From positions 1 through 29,718 of the IMG/VR virus record IMGVR_UViG_3300010354_000402: DNA of 29,718 bases. One strand, written 5' to 3'. Origin of the DNA: a virus. Positions 21,203-29,718 of the stretch are shown piece after piece. Position 1 is the first letter of the stretch, and each line of letters starts with the position of its first letter. The position numbers and the translations under genes were made by a program. The notes under the pieces were generated by a model that saw only the letters and a list, made by a program, of their open reading frames with translations, did not search any database and was not told where the DNA came from.

Positions 21203-22636
21203 ATGGCAGGTTCAATATTAACTACACCCGCGGGATTAAACTTCCAAATTCAGCCTTCGGCAGAACGAGTTATTTCCGCTGCAAACTACATCACTACATT
21301 CAACTTCCTTAATCAGTATCTTCCTGATACCTACGAGAAGGAGTTCGAGCGCTATGGTAATCGCTCTGTTGCCTCATTCCTTCGGATGGTTGGCGCTGAG
21401 CTTCCTTCTGCCTCTGACCAAATCCGTTGGGCTGAGCAAGGGCGTCTGCACATCAGATACAATGCTGTTACGACAGCCGTTGCGGGTGGTGTAGTAACAT
21501 GCACTGTAACTGACACCTATGCTCCTGCTCCTATTACCACTGCAGCAATGCGTGTTGGTGCCACTGTTCTTATTCAGAACAACACTACAGGAGCTATAAA
21601 CAAGGGTATTGTTACAACTGTACCTTCAGCATTTGTGTTTACTGTTGCTGTGTATGAGGCTACTGTGACTGTTGGCGCTACAACGGGAGGATGCAGTGTG
21701 TTTATTTATGGTTCCGAATTTGCAAAAGGAACATCAGGCATGTCAGGTACATTAGATTCAGAGGATGAGTTCTTCTCAAACAGCCCTATCATTCTTAAGG
21801 ACAACTATACCGTAACGGGATCAGATATGGCTCAAGTCGGTTGGGTTGAGATTACCTCTGAGAATGGAGCTACAGGGTACCTTTGGTATCTCAAGTCTCA
21901 GGCTGATGCTCGTCAGCGTTTCGATGATTACCTTGAGACTGCGATGATTGAGGCCGTACCTGCAGCAGCAGGTTCAGGTGCTGCAGCAGCAGGATTTAAA
22001 GGAACTGAGGGCGTATTCTTTGTTGTAGGAAGCCGTGGCAATGTGTGGGGTGGAGGTACCCCTACCACTCTTACTGAGTGGGATACAATTGTTGCTCGTC
22101 TTGACCGTCAGGGTGCTATCGAAGAGAATGTAGTGTTTGTGAATCGTGGCTTCGGTTTCGATATCGACAACATGCTCGCAGGTCTTAACGGATATAGCGC
22201 CTCAGGTGCTGCAAATGCAGCCTCCTATGGTCTGTTCGACAACGACGTTCAGATGGCCCTCAATCTTGGCTTCAGCGGATTCCGTCGTGGCTACGACTTC
22301 TACAAGTCTGATTGGAAGTACTTGAACGACCCGACAATGCGTGGAGCTCTTGCTACCACGGGTGCTTCAAATACAAATACTATAGGACTTCTAGTTCCTG
22401 CAGGCACGACCTCTGTATACGATCAGATCATGGGCAAGAACGCTAAACGTCCCTTCCTGCACGTTCGTTACCGTGCCTCTGAGACCGAAGATCGTCGCTA
22501 CAAGACGTGGATTACGGGTTCTGCAGGTGGCGCTGCCACCTCTGACCTCGACGCAATGCAGGTGAACTTCCTTTCAGAGCGTTGCGTGTGTACACTTGGA
22601 GCTAACAACTTCATGCTGTTCCGCTACGGATCCTAA
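21203..22636 (+). CDS. major capsid protein, crAss-like HK97 fold (477 aa)
   Basis: This protein would form the icosahedral shell. The N-terminus (SAANYITTFNFLNQYLPDTY) and the C-terminus (LDAMQVNFLSERCVCTLGAN, NNFMLFRYGS) match signatures I know from crAss-like capsid proteins. Residues about 90-175 form an inserted beta-rich stretch (VVTCTVTDTYAPAP...VFIYGSEF). The gene follows the scaffold and is followed by a stable hairpin. Arginine codons are almost all CGT or CGC (17 CGT and 4 CGC of 24, no AGG), unlike the AGG-rich terminase, which fits high expression. No N-terminal cleavage site is evident to me. Confidence 0.88.
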   Translation: MAGSILTTPAGLNFQIQPSAERVISAANYITTFNFLNQYLPDTYEKEFERYGNRSVASFLRMVGAELPSASDQIRWAEQGRLHIRYNAVTTAVAGGVVTCTVTDTYAPAPITTAAMRVGATVLIQNNTTGAINKGIVTTVPSAFVFTVAVYEATVTVGATTGGCSVFIYGSEFAKGTSGMSGTLDSEDEFFSNSPIILKDNYTVTGSDMAQVGWVEITSENGATGYLWYLKSQADARQRFDDYLETAMIEAVPAAAGSGAAAAGFKGTEGVFFVVGSRGNVWGGGTPTTLTEWDTIVARLDRQGAIEENVVFVNRGFGFDIDNMLAGLNGYSASGAANAASYGLFDNDVQMALNLGFSGFRRGYDFYKSDWKYLNDPTMRGALATTGASNTNTIGLLVPAGTTSVYDQIMGKNAKRPFLHVRYRASETEDRRYKTWITGSAGGAATSDLDAMQVNFLSERCVCTLGANNFMLFRYGS

Positions 22637-22651
22637 TGACTAATTAATTAT

Positions 22652-22693
22652 CTTGGGATGGGGTGGGCAATTGGGCCCGCCCCTACCCCCAAG
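22652..22693 (+). terminator. stable GC hairpin after the capsid gene (possible terminator or processing site)
   Basis: An inner stem GGGGTGGGC (22660-22668) and GCCCGCCCC (22675-22683) pairs around AATTGG with one wobble. An outer stem CTTGGG (22652-22657) pairs with CCCAAG (22688-22693). The tail after it (TTCTTATAAAT) is only weakly T-rich. It may end or stabilise the capsid mRNA. It shares the GGGGTGGGC arm with the hairpin at 4577-4599. Confidence 0.65.
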
Positions 22694-22723
22694 TTCTTAT
22701 AAATCCAATTAAACCAAATAGAT

Positions 22724-23464
22724 ATGATTAAGCTCACACAAAAAGATCGCACCTACAGGCTGAAGGACGGCAAGCCTCTTTCCTATACAATACCGTCAAG
22801 AAATCACCCACGCTTCCCCCTCCTTTGGTTTGATAAGGAGAACAATCGAAATAGAGCGCTGAGGTATGCCGTCAATCAGGCGTCTCCGTTTGAGGACGAA
22901 CAGGACGGTAATGCTATTATTGAACCTATTATTTTTGAGGATGGTATGTTGCACGTACCTATGACAAATCCTGCGCTTCAGCATTTTCTTCACATACACC
23001 CCATGAATGGTCGACTATTTGAAGAGGTTGATACTGAGAAGATTGCGGCAGTAGAAATTGAAGAGTTCAACATAGAGGTTGACGCATTGATCGAAGCCCG
23101 TCAGTTGACGGTCGAGCAGCTCGAAGTGGTATACCGAGTGCTGTACGGCAAGGATCCGTCGATGGCTGCTACCTCGGAGATCCGCAGGGATGTCATCGTG
23201 GCGGCGAAGAAGGACCCTACAGGTTTTATGAACCTCATCAAGGACCCCATGCTCAAGTTCAACTCTAGGGTACGCATGTACTTCGACGCGAAGCTGCTGT
23301 CATTGAGGAATAACGACAAGGAGGTATGGTTTAACACCCCGTCCAACAAGCGCAAGATGTTGGCCGTGCAGTTCGGCGAGGACCCATACGAGGCGGTGGC
23401 CCTGTACCTCAAGTCGGACGAGGGTCTCGACGCACTGAAGTTTTTGGACAGTCAGTTGGACTAA
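22724..23464 (+). CDS. conserved structural or assembly protein (246 aa)
   Basis: The protein is acidic and helical. Residues about 26-60 (NHPRFPLLWFDKENNRNRAL, QASPFEDEQDG) are followed by a beta-like ILFEDG segment and MNGRLFEEVDTEKI. The C-terminal half is helical (EARQLTVEQLEVVYRVLYGK, RRDVIVAAKKDPTGF) and includes EVWFNTPSNKRKM. I recall this pattern from other Bacteroidota phages downstream of the capsid gene, with no known function. It may be a head-completion or internal protein. A rho-independent terminator follows 22 bases after its stop, making it the last gene of the head unit. Confidence 0.75.
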   Translation: MIKLTQKDRTYRLKDGKPLSYTIPSRNHPRFPLLWFDKENNRNRALRYAVNQASPFEDEQDGNAIIEPIIFEDGMLHVPMTNPALQHFLHIHPMNGRLFEEVDTEKIAAVEIEEFNIEVDALIEARQLTVEQLEVVYRVLYGKDPSMAATSEIRRDVIVAAKKDPTGFMNLIKDPMLKFNSRVRMYFDAKLLSLRNNDKEVWFNTPSNKRKMLAVQFGEDPYEAVALYLKSDEGLDALKFLDSQLD

Positions 23465-23486
23465 TGCCATAAAGTATTTTTGATAG

Positions 23487-23516
23487 ATAGGGTGCTCATT
23501 GCACCCTATTTTTTTT
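23487..23516 (+). terminator. rho-independent terminator ending the head operon
   Basis: ATAGGGTGC (23487-23495) pairs with GCACCCTAT (23501-23509) around TCATT, followed by T residues to 23516. It separates the head genes from the tail genes. Confidence 0.9.
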
Positions 23517-23526
23517 GGTATCTTTG
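23499..23526 (+). promoter_or_regulatory. Bacteroidota-type promoter for the tail operon
   Basis: TATCTTTG (23519-23526) fits TAnnTTTG. TTG at 23499-23501 gives a 17-base spacer, near the expected 19. The -33 box lies inside the terminator hairpin, so the transcription stop and restart share DNA. The next ATG is 19 bases downstream. Confidence 0.65.
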
Positions 23527-23545
23527 TAGAAACTAACCCGAGGAG

Positions 23546-24517
23546 ATGATTAACTCAGTTCGTAACACAGTCTTGTCGGTCCTTAACAAGAACAACTACG
23601 GGTACATATCGCCATCGGACTTCAACCTATACGCCAAGCAGGCACAGTTGGAGATCTTCGAGGACCGATACAGGGACTACAACAAGATTATAAATGCCGA
23701 GAATGCTCGACTCTCGGGCACCGACTATGCCGATGCCAAGAGGACGGCAGAGGAGGCCATGGAGCAGTTTGCTGTTACTGACGCTTTGTACCCACTAAGG
23801 ACATACAGTCCGACGGCGCCTCCGCCGGGGGTAAGCAGGTACAGTCTTCCCACCCAAGCATACAATGGGAACGACTACTACATGATCACAAACATAAACC
23901 TATCTACCGAGATATTTCCTCAAAGCGGATTCACCACTTTAGGTGGTGTTGCTGTATTAAATGACTTGGGTGCAAACTTTTTTATATTGCCGAGCATTGC
24001 TGCAATTGCTGTCAATACAACCACAAACGCTTGGGCATATGTAACAGGAATTGTTTCAGCAACTCAACTCTCGCTTTCTAATAACATATTTACTGCGGGT
24101 GGTCAGGGTTATGAGATAAGGCAGTTGAGTGATTATAGGGTTGCAGACAAGACCACAATGACAAAGGTCACAATGCACAACAACTCGATGTTCTTGCCGA
24201 TGTCAGCTAGGTATCCCATGTATGTTCAGACGGGCGACTATATTGATATATACCCACAGGTTGACTACGGTGCATTGGGTTCAGTAATGTGTACCTACTT
24301 CAGGTACCCGAAGGATCCGAAGTGGACATATATTTCACTGCCGGGAGGAGAGCCGTCATTTAACCAATCTGCTTTAGACTATCAGGACTTCGAGCTTCCT
24401 ATAGAGGACGAGTACAGGTTGGTGGCCAAGATACTGCAGTACTGCGGGGTCTCAATCAGGGAGGCTGAGGTATATCAGTTTGCAAAGAACGAAGAAGTAC
24501 AAGATAAGGTAGCATAA
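23546..24517 (+). CDS. tail ring/adaptor protein, crAss-like (323 aa)
   Basis: It begins MINSVRNTVLSVLNKNNYGY, then ISPSDFNLYAKQAQLEIFED, which matches my memory of a crAss-like neck/ring protein placed between the capsid and the muzzle. Residues about 137-191 are an inserted beta-rich module (AIAVNTTTNAWAYVTGI, LSNNIFTAGG) absent from the rest of the gene and A/T-rich in DNA, shared with the paralogues at 7041 and 7540. The C-terminal part includes YVQTGDYIDIYPQVDYG, CTYFRYPKDPKWTYI and a final helix EDEYRLVAKILQYCGVSIR. It would form a ring below the portal, linking head and tail. It follows a strong promoter. Confidence 0.78.
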   Translation: MINSVRNTVLSVLNKNNYGYISPSDFNLYAKQAQLEIFEDRYRDYNKIINAENARLSGTDYADAKRTAEEAMEQFAVTDALYPLRTYSPTAPPPGVSRYSLPTQAYNGNDYYMITNINLSTEIFPQSGFTTLGGVAVLNDLGANFFILPSIAAIAVNTTTNAWAYVTGIVSATQLSLSNNIFTAGGQGYEIRQLSDYRVADKTTMTKVTMHNNSMFLPMSARYPMYVQTGDYIDIYPQVDYGALGSVMCTYFRYPKDPKWTYISLPGGEPSFNQSALDYQDFELPIEDEYRLVAKILQYCGVSIREAEVYQFAKNEEVQDKVA

Positions 24518-24519
24518 GG

Positions 24520-25422
24520 ATGTCATACATAACACCACAGGCGTACTATACAAACCAATCCGAGTGGGGCTCGTATCAGTACGTAAGCCTATACGATATT
24601 GTCGACAACTTCCTATTAATGAACACAGGGAATCATTCGCTTATCAATAACGAGGACAGGTACAAGGCGCTGTTTCATGCCAAGCGTGCGATACAGGAGC
24701 TGCACTACGATGCGTTCAGGGAGGTCAAGTCATTGGAGCTTACCGTTTGTGGCAACACGCTAAGGTATATCTTACCACATGACTTTGTGAATTGGGTGAA
24801 GATCTCCATGTACAAGGACGGATGGCTGAGGCCACTTACGGAGAACATTCAGACACTTTCTGCTACTGCCTATTCTCAGAACTCAAACTGCATCATACAG
24901 TTTACGGGGTCCGAACCAACGATAATTACCTCAGAGATAGATGCGGACAGGATAGCCAAGACCAAGAAGAGCATATACCTTAACGGAGATAGCCCACTCA
25001 ATGGTCAGCTCGGATACTTTGTAGACGGCAATTGGTACTTTGACTACGCCACATGGTCTAGGTTTGGTCTCAACACCGAGACGGCAAACTTCAACCCTAC
25101 ATTTAATATCGACAGGAAGAAGGGTGTGATTAACTTTGACTCTTCTATGGCGGGGGAGAAGTGCATCCTTGAGTACATCTCTGATGGCATGGAGAATGGC
25201 GACGACAGCGCAGTTGCTGTCAACAAGCTATTCGAGAAGTATATCTACGCATACATGGAGTATGAGATACTGAACTCTAAGCTTGGCGTTCAGGAGTACA
25301 TCGTGAACAGGAAGAGGAAAGAGAAGACGGCTCTTTTAAGGAACGCAAAGATTAGAATCAGCAACATCCACCCTAGCAGGCTGCTTATGAACATGCGTGG
25401 TATGGATAAGGGAATGAAATAA
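24520..25422 (+). CDS. tail ring/tubular protein, crAss-like (300 aa)
   Basis: The N-terminal stretch NQSEWGSYQYVSLYDIVDNF, then FHAKRAIQELHYDAFREVKS and TLRYILPHDFVNWVKISMYK, matches a ring or tubular protein I know from crAss-like phages, usually next to the muzzle gene. The protein is beta-rich in the middle (GYFVDGNWYFDYATWSR) and helical at the C-terminus (KLFEKYIYAYMEYEILNSKL). It should form part of the neck channel. It starts 2 bases after the previous stop and is followed by the giant muzzle gene one base after its own stop, so the three genes form one tail operon. Confidence 0.78.
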   Translation: MSYITPQAYYTNQSEWGSYQYVSLYDIVDNFLLMNTGNHSLINNEDRYKALFHAKRAIQELHYDAFREVKSLELTVCGNTLRYILPHDFVNWVKISMYKDGWLRPLTENIQTLSATAYSQNSNCIIQFTGSEPTIITSEIDADRIAKTKKSIYLNGDSPLNGQLGYFVDGNWYFDYATWSRFGLNTETANFNPTFNIDRKKGVINFDSSMAGEKCILEYISDGMENGDDSAVAVNKLFEKYIYAYMEYEILNSKLGVQEYIVNRKRKEKTALLRNAKIRISNIHPSRLLMNMRGMDKGMK

Positions 25423-25423
25423 T

Positions 25424-28400
25424 ATGGCAAGGACAACAAGGAACTTTTTAAAGGGCAAGATGAACAAGGTCGTTGACGAACGACTTGTACCTGATGGCGA
25501 ATATATTGATGCATTAAATGTAAGGATGGGATCTACGGAGAAGTCCGAGATCGGCGTCATAGAGAACTCTAAGGGCAACGAACTAGTAGCCTCAATAAAC
25601 TACAATGGAGCATCGCTCAGCGCTAGCGCCCTTTGTATAGGAGCCATAGAGGACTCGGCCAACGATACGTTATATTGGTTTGTTCACGACCCAAACTTTG
25701 CTTCATCGCCTACAGGTAAGCTAGACCTTATTGTCTCATATAACGTAAACACTACGTCGCTATCATATCATATTATAAGCATAAGGGAGGGCAGCAGTGC
25801 AAATACCACGCTGAACTTTAACTCTAACTATTTGATAACGGGCGTCAGTATCATCGACGATTTTTTATATTGGACCGACGACTACAATCAGCCTAGGTTT
25901 ATAAACACAAAGAGGAACTATCCGAATCCCGCATTTAATGTTGATGGATTTACTGCGGAGTCGATACTAGTTATAAAGAAGCCGCCTGTATCATCACCAA
26001 CCATACAGCCATACAAGACTCTTTCTAATGAAGAGAACTTCTTAAAGGAGAGATTTATAAGTTTTGCATATAGGTATAGATATGCAGATGGTGAATACTC
26101 GGCAACATCACAATGGTCTAGGGTTGCATTCTCTCCTAAGGAGTTCTTTTTTGATAAAAAGACTTGGCTTAATGGTGGAATGGAAAACGAGTACAACGCA
26201 TGCAATGTTTCGTATAACTCAGGTGGTCCACTCGTTGTTGGTATAGACCTTCTATTTAAGGAGGCAAACTCTAATATTATAAGAGTAATAGAAAAGATAG
26301 ACAAGGCCAAGCAGGGTCTGTCTGATAATACTGTTTACACGTATCAATTTATAAACAGCAAGATCTTTACAATACTTCCCGAGTCAGAGATACTTAGGCT
26401 ATACGACAATGTCCCTAGGCTTGCCAAGGCTCAGACTATTATGGGCAACAGGATTATGTATGGTAACTACCTTGAGGGTTATGACCTTGTGGACTCATTC
26501 GGTTTTCCATGCAATATATCATATGTGGCAAATGGAGAGTCTGTGGCCGCAGAGGAGGATTCTGCTTCTGCGACTACAACCTCGGGTAATTACAATATAG
26601 ATCCATCAGGTCAAGTAATTGTGCCAAGCGGAACGCTGCTTATCAATGTAAGTAATATTTCACTAACAGCAGGGTCTCAGTTTTCTTTTGATATAGCATT
26701 TGATCACGATCAGTTTTCAGGGAATACGCCGTATCCTAGCGCTACCACTCAGGGCGCTGTTGCATCATTCACATTTGTGCTTCCAATAGACTACGCCACT
26801 CCTGCTGATATGATCAATAGCGCAGAGTTTCAGGCTGCTATTGGTACCGTAGGGAACATACAGGCAATTGGAAATGCCTGCTCAGGTGGTACATTTACTG
26901 ACACTGTGAACTGCTCAATACCTACTACATTAGGTACCTTTACTAAACTAGGGAGTGGTATAAATGCAATAAATGAACCCGCACTAGCATCATTTACATC
27001 TATAAATGTACCGCTAATTGGCCCTGTTGATTTCTTATTAGTTCAGCTCCCTGCGACGGTATATGTAGATGATCCGTTTTTCCCTACTCAGACTATTTAC
27101 GAGTACTACAATGTATTATCTGTAAATTCTATTTCTCAAAAGTTTTCTACGCCATCTAGTCTTCATAGCAACAGGGGGTATGAGGTGGGCATTGTTTATA
27201 TGGATGAGTTTAATAGATCAACAACTGCATTGGTCAGTCCATATAATACAGTACATTTCCCATGCTCTTCCTCCTCATTGATTAATACTATAAAGGTCGA
27301 TATACCTATAACTCAGAGGGCGCCATCTTGGGCTAAGAAGTACAAGTTTGTCATAAAGCCTGATTCTGAAAATTATGAGACCATATACTCTAACCTTTGG
27401 TATGCACAGCCGGGAAACTCTAGTAACAGTTGGTTTCTTTTAGATGGAGAGAATGCTAGGAAGGTAAATATAGGGGACAGACTTATAGTTAAGGCAGATG
27501 TGTCAGGCCCCCTATCAAAGTGTGCTGATGTCACTGTGCTAGAGAAAGATACTAAAGCCGAAGGAGCTCTTTTTAAGGGAGTAGTAGGTGTTTCACCTCC
27601 ATCTCCTGCGGGTGTATATATGAAGATATCTACTATTGAGCTATCTGTTGCTTTATCACCTGATGCTATTTTTAATGAATGGAGAGGTTATTATACACAA
27701 GAAAAAAGACCATGGGTTACTATACCATTACATGATGGAACCTCAAATGTATCTATACCTGCAGGGAGTAGGATAGTTATAAGTATGAGGATGTGGAGAA
27801 AAGGAGGTATGAATAATTGCGACAAAATAGATTATTCATATAATAGGGTATTTACTTCTCAAACAGATTATCCTGACTTTAGATCTTGGTTTGAAGGTGA
27901 TGGCATTGACAATATGATCAACAGTGGATCTTTGAATAGTAGTATATGCAACTCTTATACTAATATTTATGATCCAAATACCGTTTCGTTAGGAAATGCC
28001 GAAGCATACTCAACTAGTAAGACAGGTACTTGCACATCTTGGTGGACATGGTATGATGATGGAATTGGATTAAATTTACTCGTAACAAGCGTTCTTCCTT
28101 GCAATGGAACTCGTAGGCAGCTTGATAGACAGGCAAGGATAGATGGAAGCATTACCATCTATAGGGCAATAGATACATTTATATTTGAGACTATGCCTAA
28201 GGACTCTCTTCCTGATGTATTTTTTGAGAACCATCTTTCATTTGATATAGATCAGAGCGGAAACCACCTTGGTAATATACAGGACCAAGACATCGCAAAT
28301 GGAATACCTGCTATAGTTAATACAGAGTTTTTTAATTGCTTTACATTCGGGAATGGTGTAGAGAGCTATAAGGCATTTGATTCAATAGTAAGCAAGTCTT

Positions 28401-29718
28401 TTAATCTAGGAGAAAGGGTTACGTCTGTTGCTGCTCAGGACTACAAGGCAGCTAGGAGATATGCCGATATTACGTATAGTGGCGTATATAACAATGAGAC
28501 AAATGTAAACAAGCTAAATGAGTTCAACCTTGGCTTATTAAACTTTAAGCCACTAGAGGCTTCCTTCGGACGCATCTTTAAGATGGACGGTCGTGAGACT
28601 GACGTACTTGTCCTTCAGGAGGACAAGATCTCTTATGTATTGGCAGGCAAGAATCTTCTTTCTGATGCCGCTGCGGGAGGTGTAATTACGTCTGTACCTG
28701 AGGTGCTAGGCACTCAGATTGCTAGGGTCGAGAAGTATGGTATAAGCTTTAACCCCGAGAGCTATGTGAATTGGGGTTATGACAGGTACTTCACTGACGC
28801 AAAGAGGGGTGCTGTGATTCAGTTAAAGGGCGGGTCTTACAGCAGCGATCAGCTAAGGGTGGTATCAGAGCAGGGCATGAGGACGTGGTTTAGGGACGAG
28901 TTTAATGCGTCCTTCAACACGCAGAAGCTCGGAGGCTTTGACCCATACATGAACGAATATGTGCTTTCTACTAACGAGAGGTCTGTCATAGGGCAGGTGG
29001 ACTGTATAGACTGCGGGTTCACAAACACGTTTGTTATTACAGGCACAAGCCTATCTGTACCTGCACTTAGCTTTTGCACTGAGCTAGGCACAGGCATAGG
29101 CGATGTGAATATAGAATGGACGCATTCAGGAAGTGGTACATTTGAAGTTGAGGCTATATACGACGGCGTCTCTGAAACGGCAGTTGGCGGATTAGGTAAA
29201 TTAACATTCCCAAAGACATCATCTGCAATTAATAATGCAGATATCAATATATATGTAGATGGCTCTATCACAATTAACATAACAGTTGATTGCCCCGAGA
29301 CAGAGACGCTTAATATTATAGAGGTTGTTATAACTTCTACATCAGACTCAGGGAATACGATACATTCAGAGTACAGATATAACGACAACTCTACCAACTA
29401 TATATCACCCACTCAATCCAACCTTGTTACGTTTGGATCAAACAATGCAGCACCATATGTGTTGTCTAGGTATAATCTTTCGTCAGGACCAAAGGGGTCT
29501 GCTGCTTTCCCAACTGACGACAGTATGGTCACCATACAGACAAATAAGATTGCTCCCGACACATATGACTTTGTGCCAAACGTGAACAGGCTGCTGTTCT
29601 ATAGGTCATCAACCTTATACGGTAACAATATAGCTGATATAAATACACTCTTGGGCCTGTCTGTCAACCTTACAACACAGACTTCAGGAAATATCAGCTA
29701 TGCTTCCTTTGCTGCGGA
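25424..29718 (+). CDS. giant tail muzzle/stabilisation protein, crAss-like, runs off the window (1431+ aa)
   Basis: ATG at 25424, one base after the previous stop, opens a frame that I checked over its start, residues about 527 to 1240 and the last 25 codons without finding a stop. The start reads MARTTRNFLKGKMNKVVDER then LVPDGEYIDALNVRMGS, the typical opening of the crAss-like tail stabilisation protein. Other landmarks are RGYEVGIVYMDEFNR (about 584-598), QRAPSWAKKYKFVIKP (about 631-646) and YGISFNPESYVNWGYDRYF with TDAKRGAV (from Y1105). Beta-rich insertions lie around residues 390-560 and 1195-1325. It would form the tail nozzle or muzzle. At least 1431 residues are present; the true end lies outside. 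Confidence 0.88.
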   Translation, partial: MARTTRNFLKGKMNKVVDERLVPDGEYIDALNVRMGSTEKSEIGVIENSKGNELVASINYNGASLSASALCIGAIEDSANDTLYWFVHDPNFASSPTGKLDLIVSYNVNTTSLSYHIISIREGSSANTTLNFNSNYLITGVSIIDDFLYWTDDYNQPRFINTKRNYPNPAFNVDGFTAESILVIKKPPVSSPTIQPYKTLSNEENFLKERFISFAYRYRYADGEYSATSQWSRVAFSPKEFFFDKKTWLNGGMENEYNACNVSYNSGGPLVVGIDLLFKEANSNIIRVIEKIDKAKQGLSDNTVYTYQFINSKIFTILPESEILRLYDNVPRLAKAQTIMGNRIMYGNYLEGYDLVDSFGFPCNISYVANGESVAAEEDSASATTTSGNYNIDPSGQVIVPSGTLLINVSNISLTAGSQFSFDIAFDHDQFSGNTPYPSATTQGAVASFTFVLPIDYATPADMINSAEFQAAIGTVGNIQAIGNACSGGTFTDTVNCSIPTTLGTFTKLGSGINAINEPALASFTSINVPLIGPVDFLLVQLPATVYVDDPFFPTQTIYEYYNVLSVNSISQKFSTPSSLHSNRGYEVGIVYMDEFNRSTTALVSPYNTVHFPCSSSSLINTIKVDIPITQRAPSWAKKYKFVIKPDSENYETIYSNLWYAQPGNSSNSWFLLDGENARKVNIGDRLIVKADVSGPLSKCADVTVLEKDTKAEGALFKGVVGVSPPSPAGVYMKISTIELSVALSPDAIFNEWRGYYTQEKRPWVTIPLHDGTSNVSIPAGSRIVISMRMWRKGGMNNCDKIDYSYNRVFTSQTDYPDFRSWFEGDGIDNMINSGSLNSSICNSYTNIYDPNTVSLGNAEAYSTSKTGTCTSWWTWYDDGIGLNLLVTSVLPCNGTRRQLDRQARIDGSITIYRAIDTFIFETMPKDSLPDVFFENHLSFDIDQSGNHLGNIQDQDIANGIPAIVNTEFFNCFTFGNGVESYKAFDSIVSKSFNLGERVTSVAAQDYKAARRYADITYSGVYNNETNVNKLNEFNLGLLNFKPLEASFGRIFKMDGRETDVLVLQEDKISYVLAGKNLLSDAAAGGVITSVPEVLGTQIARVEKYGISFNPESYVNWGYDRYFTDAKRGAVIQLKGGSYSSDQLRVVSEQGMRTWFRDEFNASFNTQKLGGFDPYMNEYVLSTNERSVIGQVDCIDCGFTNTFVITGTSLSVPALSFCTELGTGIGDVNIEWTHSGSGTFEVEAIYDGVSETAVGGLGKLTFPKTSSAINNADINIYVDGSITINITVDCPETETLNIIEVVITSTSDSGNTIHSEYRYNDNSTNYISPTQSNLVTFGSNNAAPYVLSRYNLSSGPKGSAAFPTDDSMVTIQTNKIAPDTYDFVPNVNRLLFYRSSTLYGNNIADINTLLGLSVNLTTQTSGNISYASFAA

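Noticed and set aside
1-29718. CRISPR array, integrase or insertion sequence
   Set aside because: No regularly spaced repeat-spacer pattern, recombinase motif or terminal inverted repeat was found; repeats are accounted for by the listed arrays and fibre repeats.

Overview
The window looks like part of the genome of a lytic, tailed (podovirus-type) bacteriophage infecting a member of the Bacteroidota. The major capsid protein, the two ring-type tail proteins and the very long last gene carry sequence signatures I know from crAss-like phages (order Crassvirales), so I read it as a crAss-like or closely related virus. The host inference rests on several short intergenic sequences that fit the Bacteroidota promoter element TAnnTTTG and on the general lack of strong Shine-Dalgarno sequences. 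No tRNA, CRISPR array, insertion sequence or integrase was seen.

Layout. (1) 1-751: the tail of an upstream operon with a terminator hairpin, then about 600 bases without a convincing gene. This stretch holds dyads, a six-unit 14-bp array of CGTWACG-like dyads ending in a perfect 23-bp palindrome, a CCTG repeat and a hairpin. It is a candidate origin, centromere-like site or control region. (2) 752-4220: two small unknown genes, a clean terminator, an operator-like region and a Bacteroidota promoter. A chaperonin operon follows (groEL, a conserved 77-residue gene, groES), with one opposing gene for a probable winged-helix regulator. (3) 4261-9641: small membrane, lysine-rich and cysteine-containing proteins, a collagen-stalk fibre, a tandem pair of paralogous structural proteins, and a lysis group (holin-like protein, M15 peptidase endolysin, second membrane protein). 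(4) 9651-13883: a 1410-residue tail fibre with three tandem 218-residue repeats. (5) 13890-15425: small, translationally coupled genes including a GroES-like protein and a possible small terminase. (6) 15403-29718: the packaging, head and neck module in the order terminase, portal, scaffold, major capsid, unknown structural protein, terminator and promoter, two ring proteins, and a giant tail muzzle/stabilisation protein that runs off the right edge.

All genes but one are on the + strand and tightly packed, often with ATGA-, TAATG- or TGATG-type overlaps, which points to a few long late transcripts. The phage appears to supply its own chaperonin and co-chaperonin, presumably to fold the capsid or tail proteins encoded downstream. 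The main oddities are the 14-bp dyad array, the operator repeats before groEL, the lone antisense gene with overlapping divergent promoters, a GroES-like gene next to the terminase, the exactly repeated fibre module with different base composition, a small beta-rich module shared by several structural genes, and the different arginine codon use of the capsid gene.
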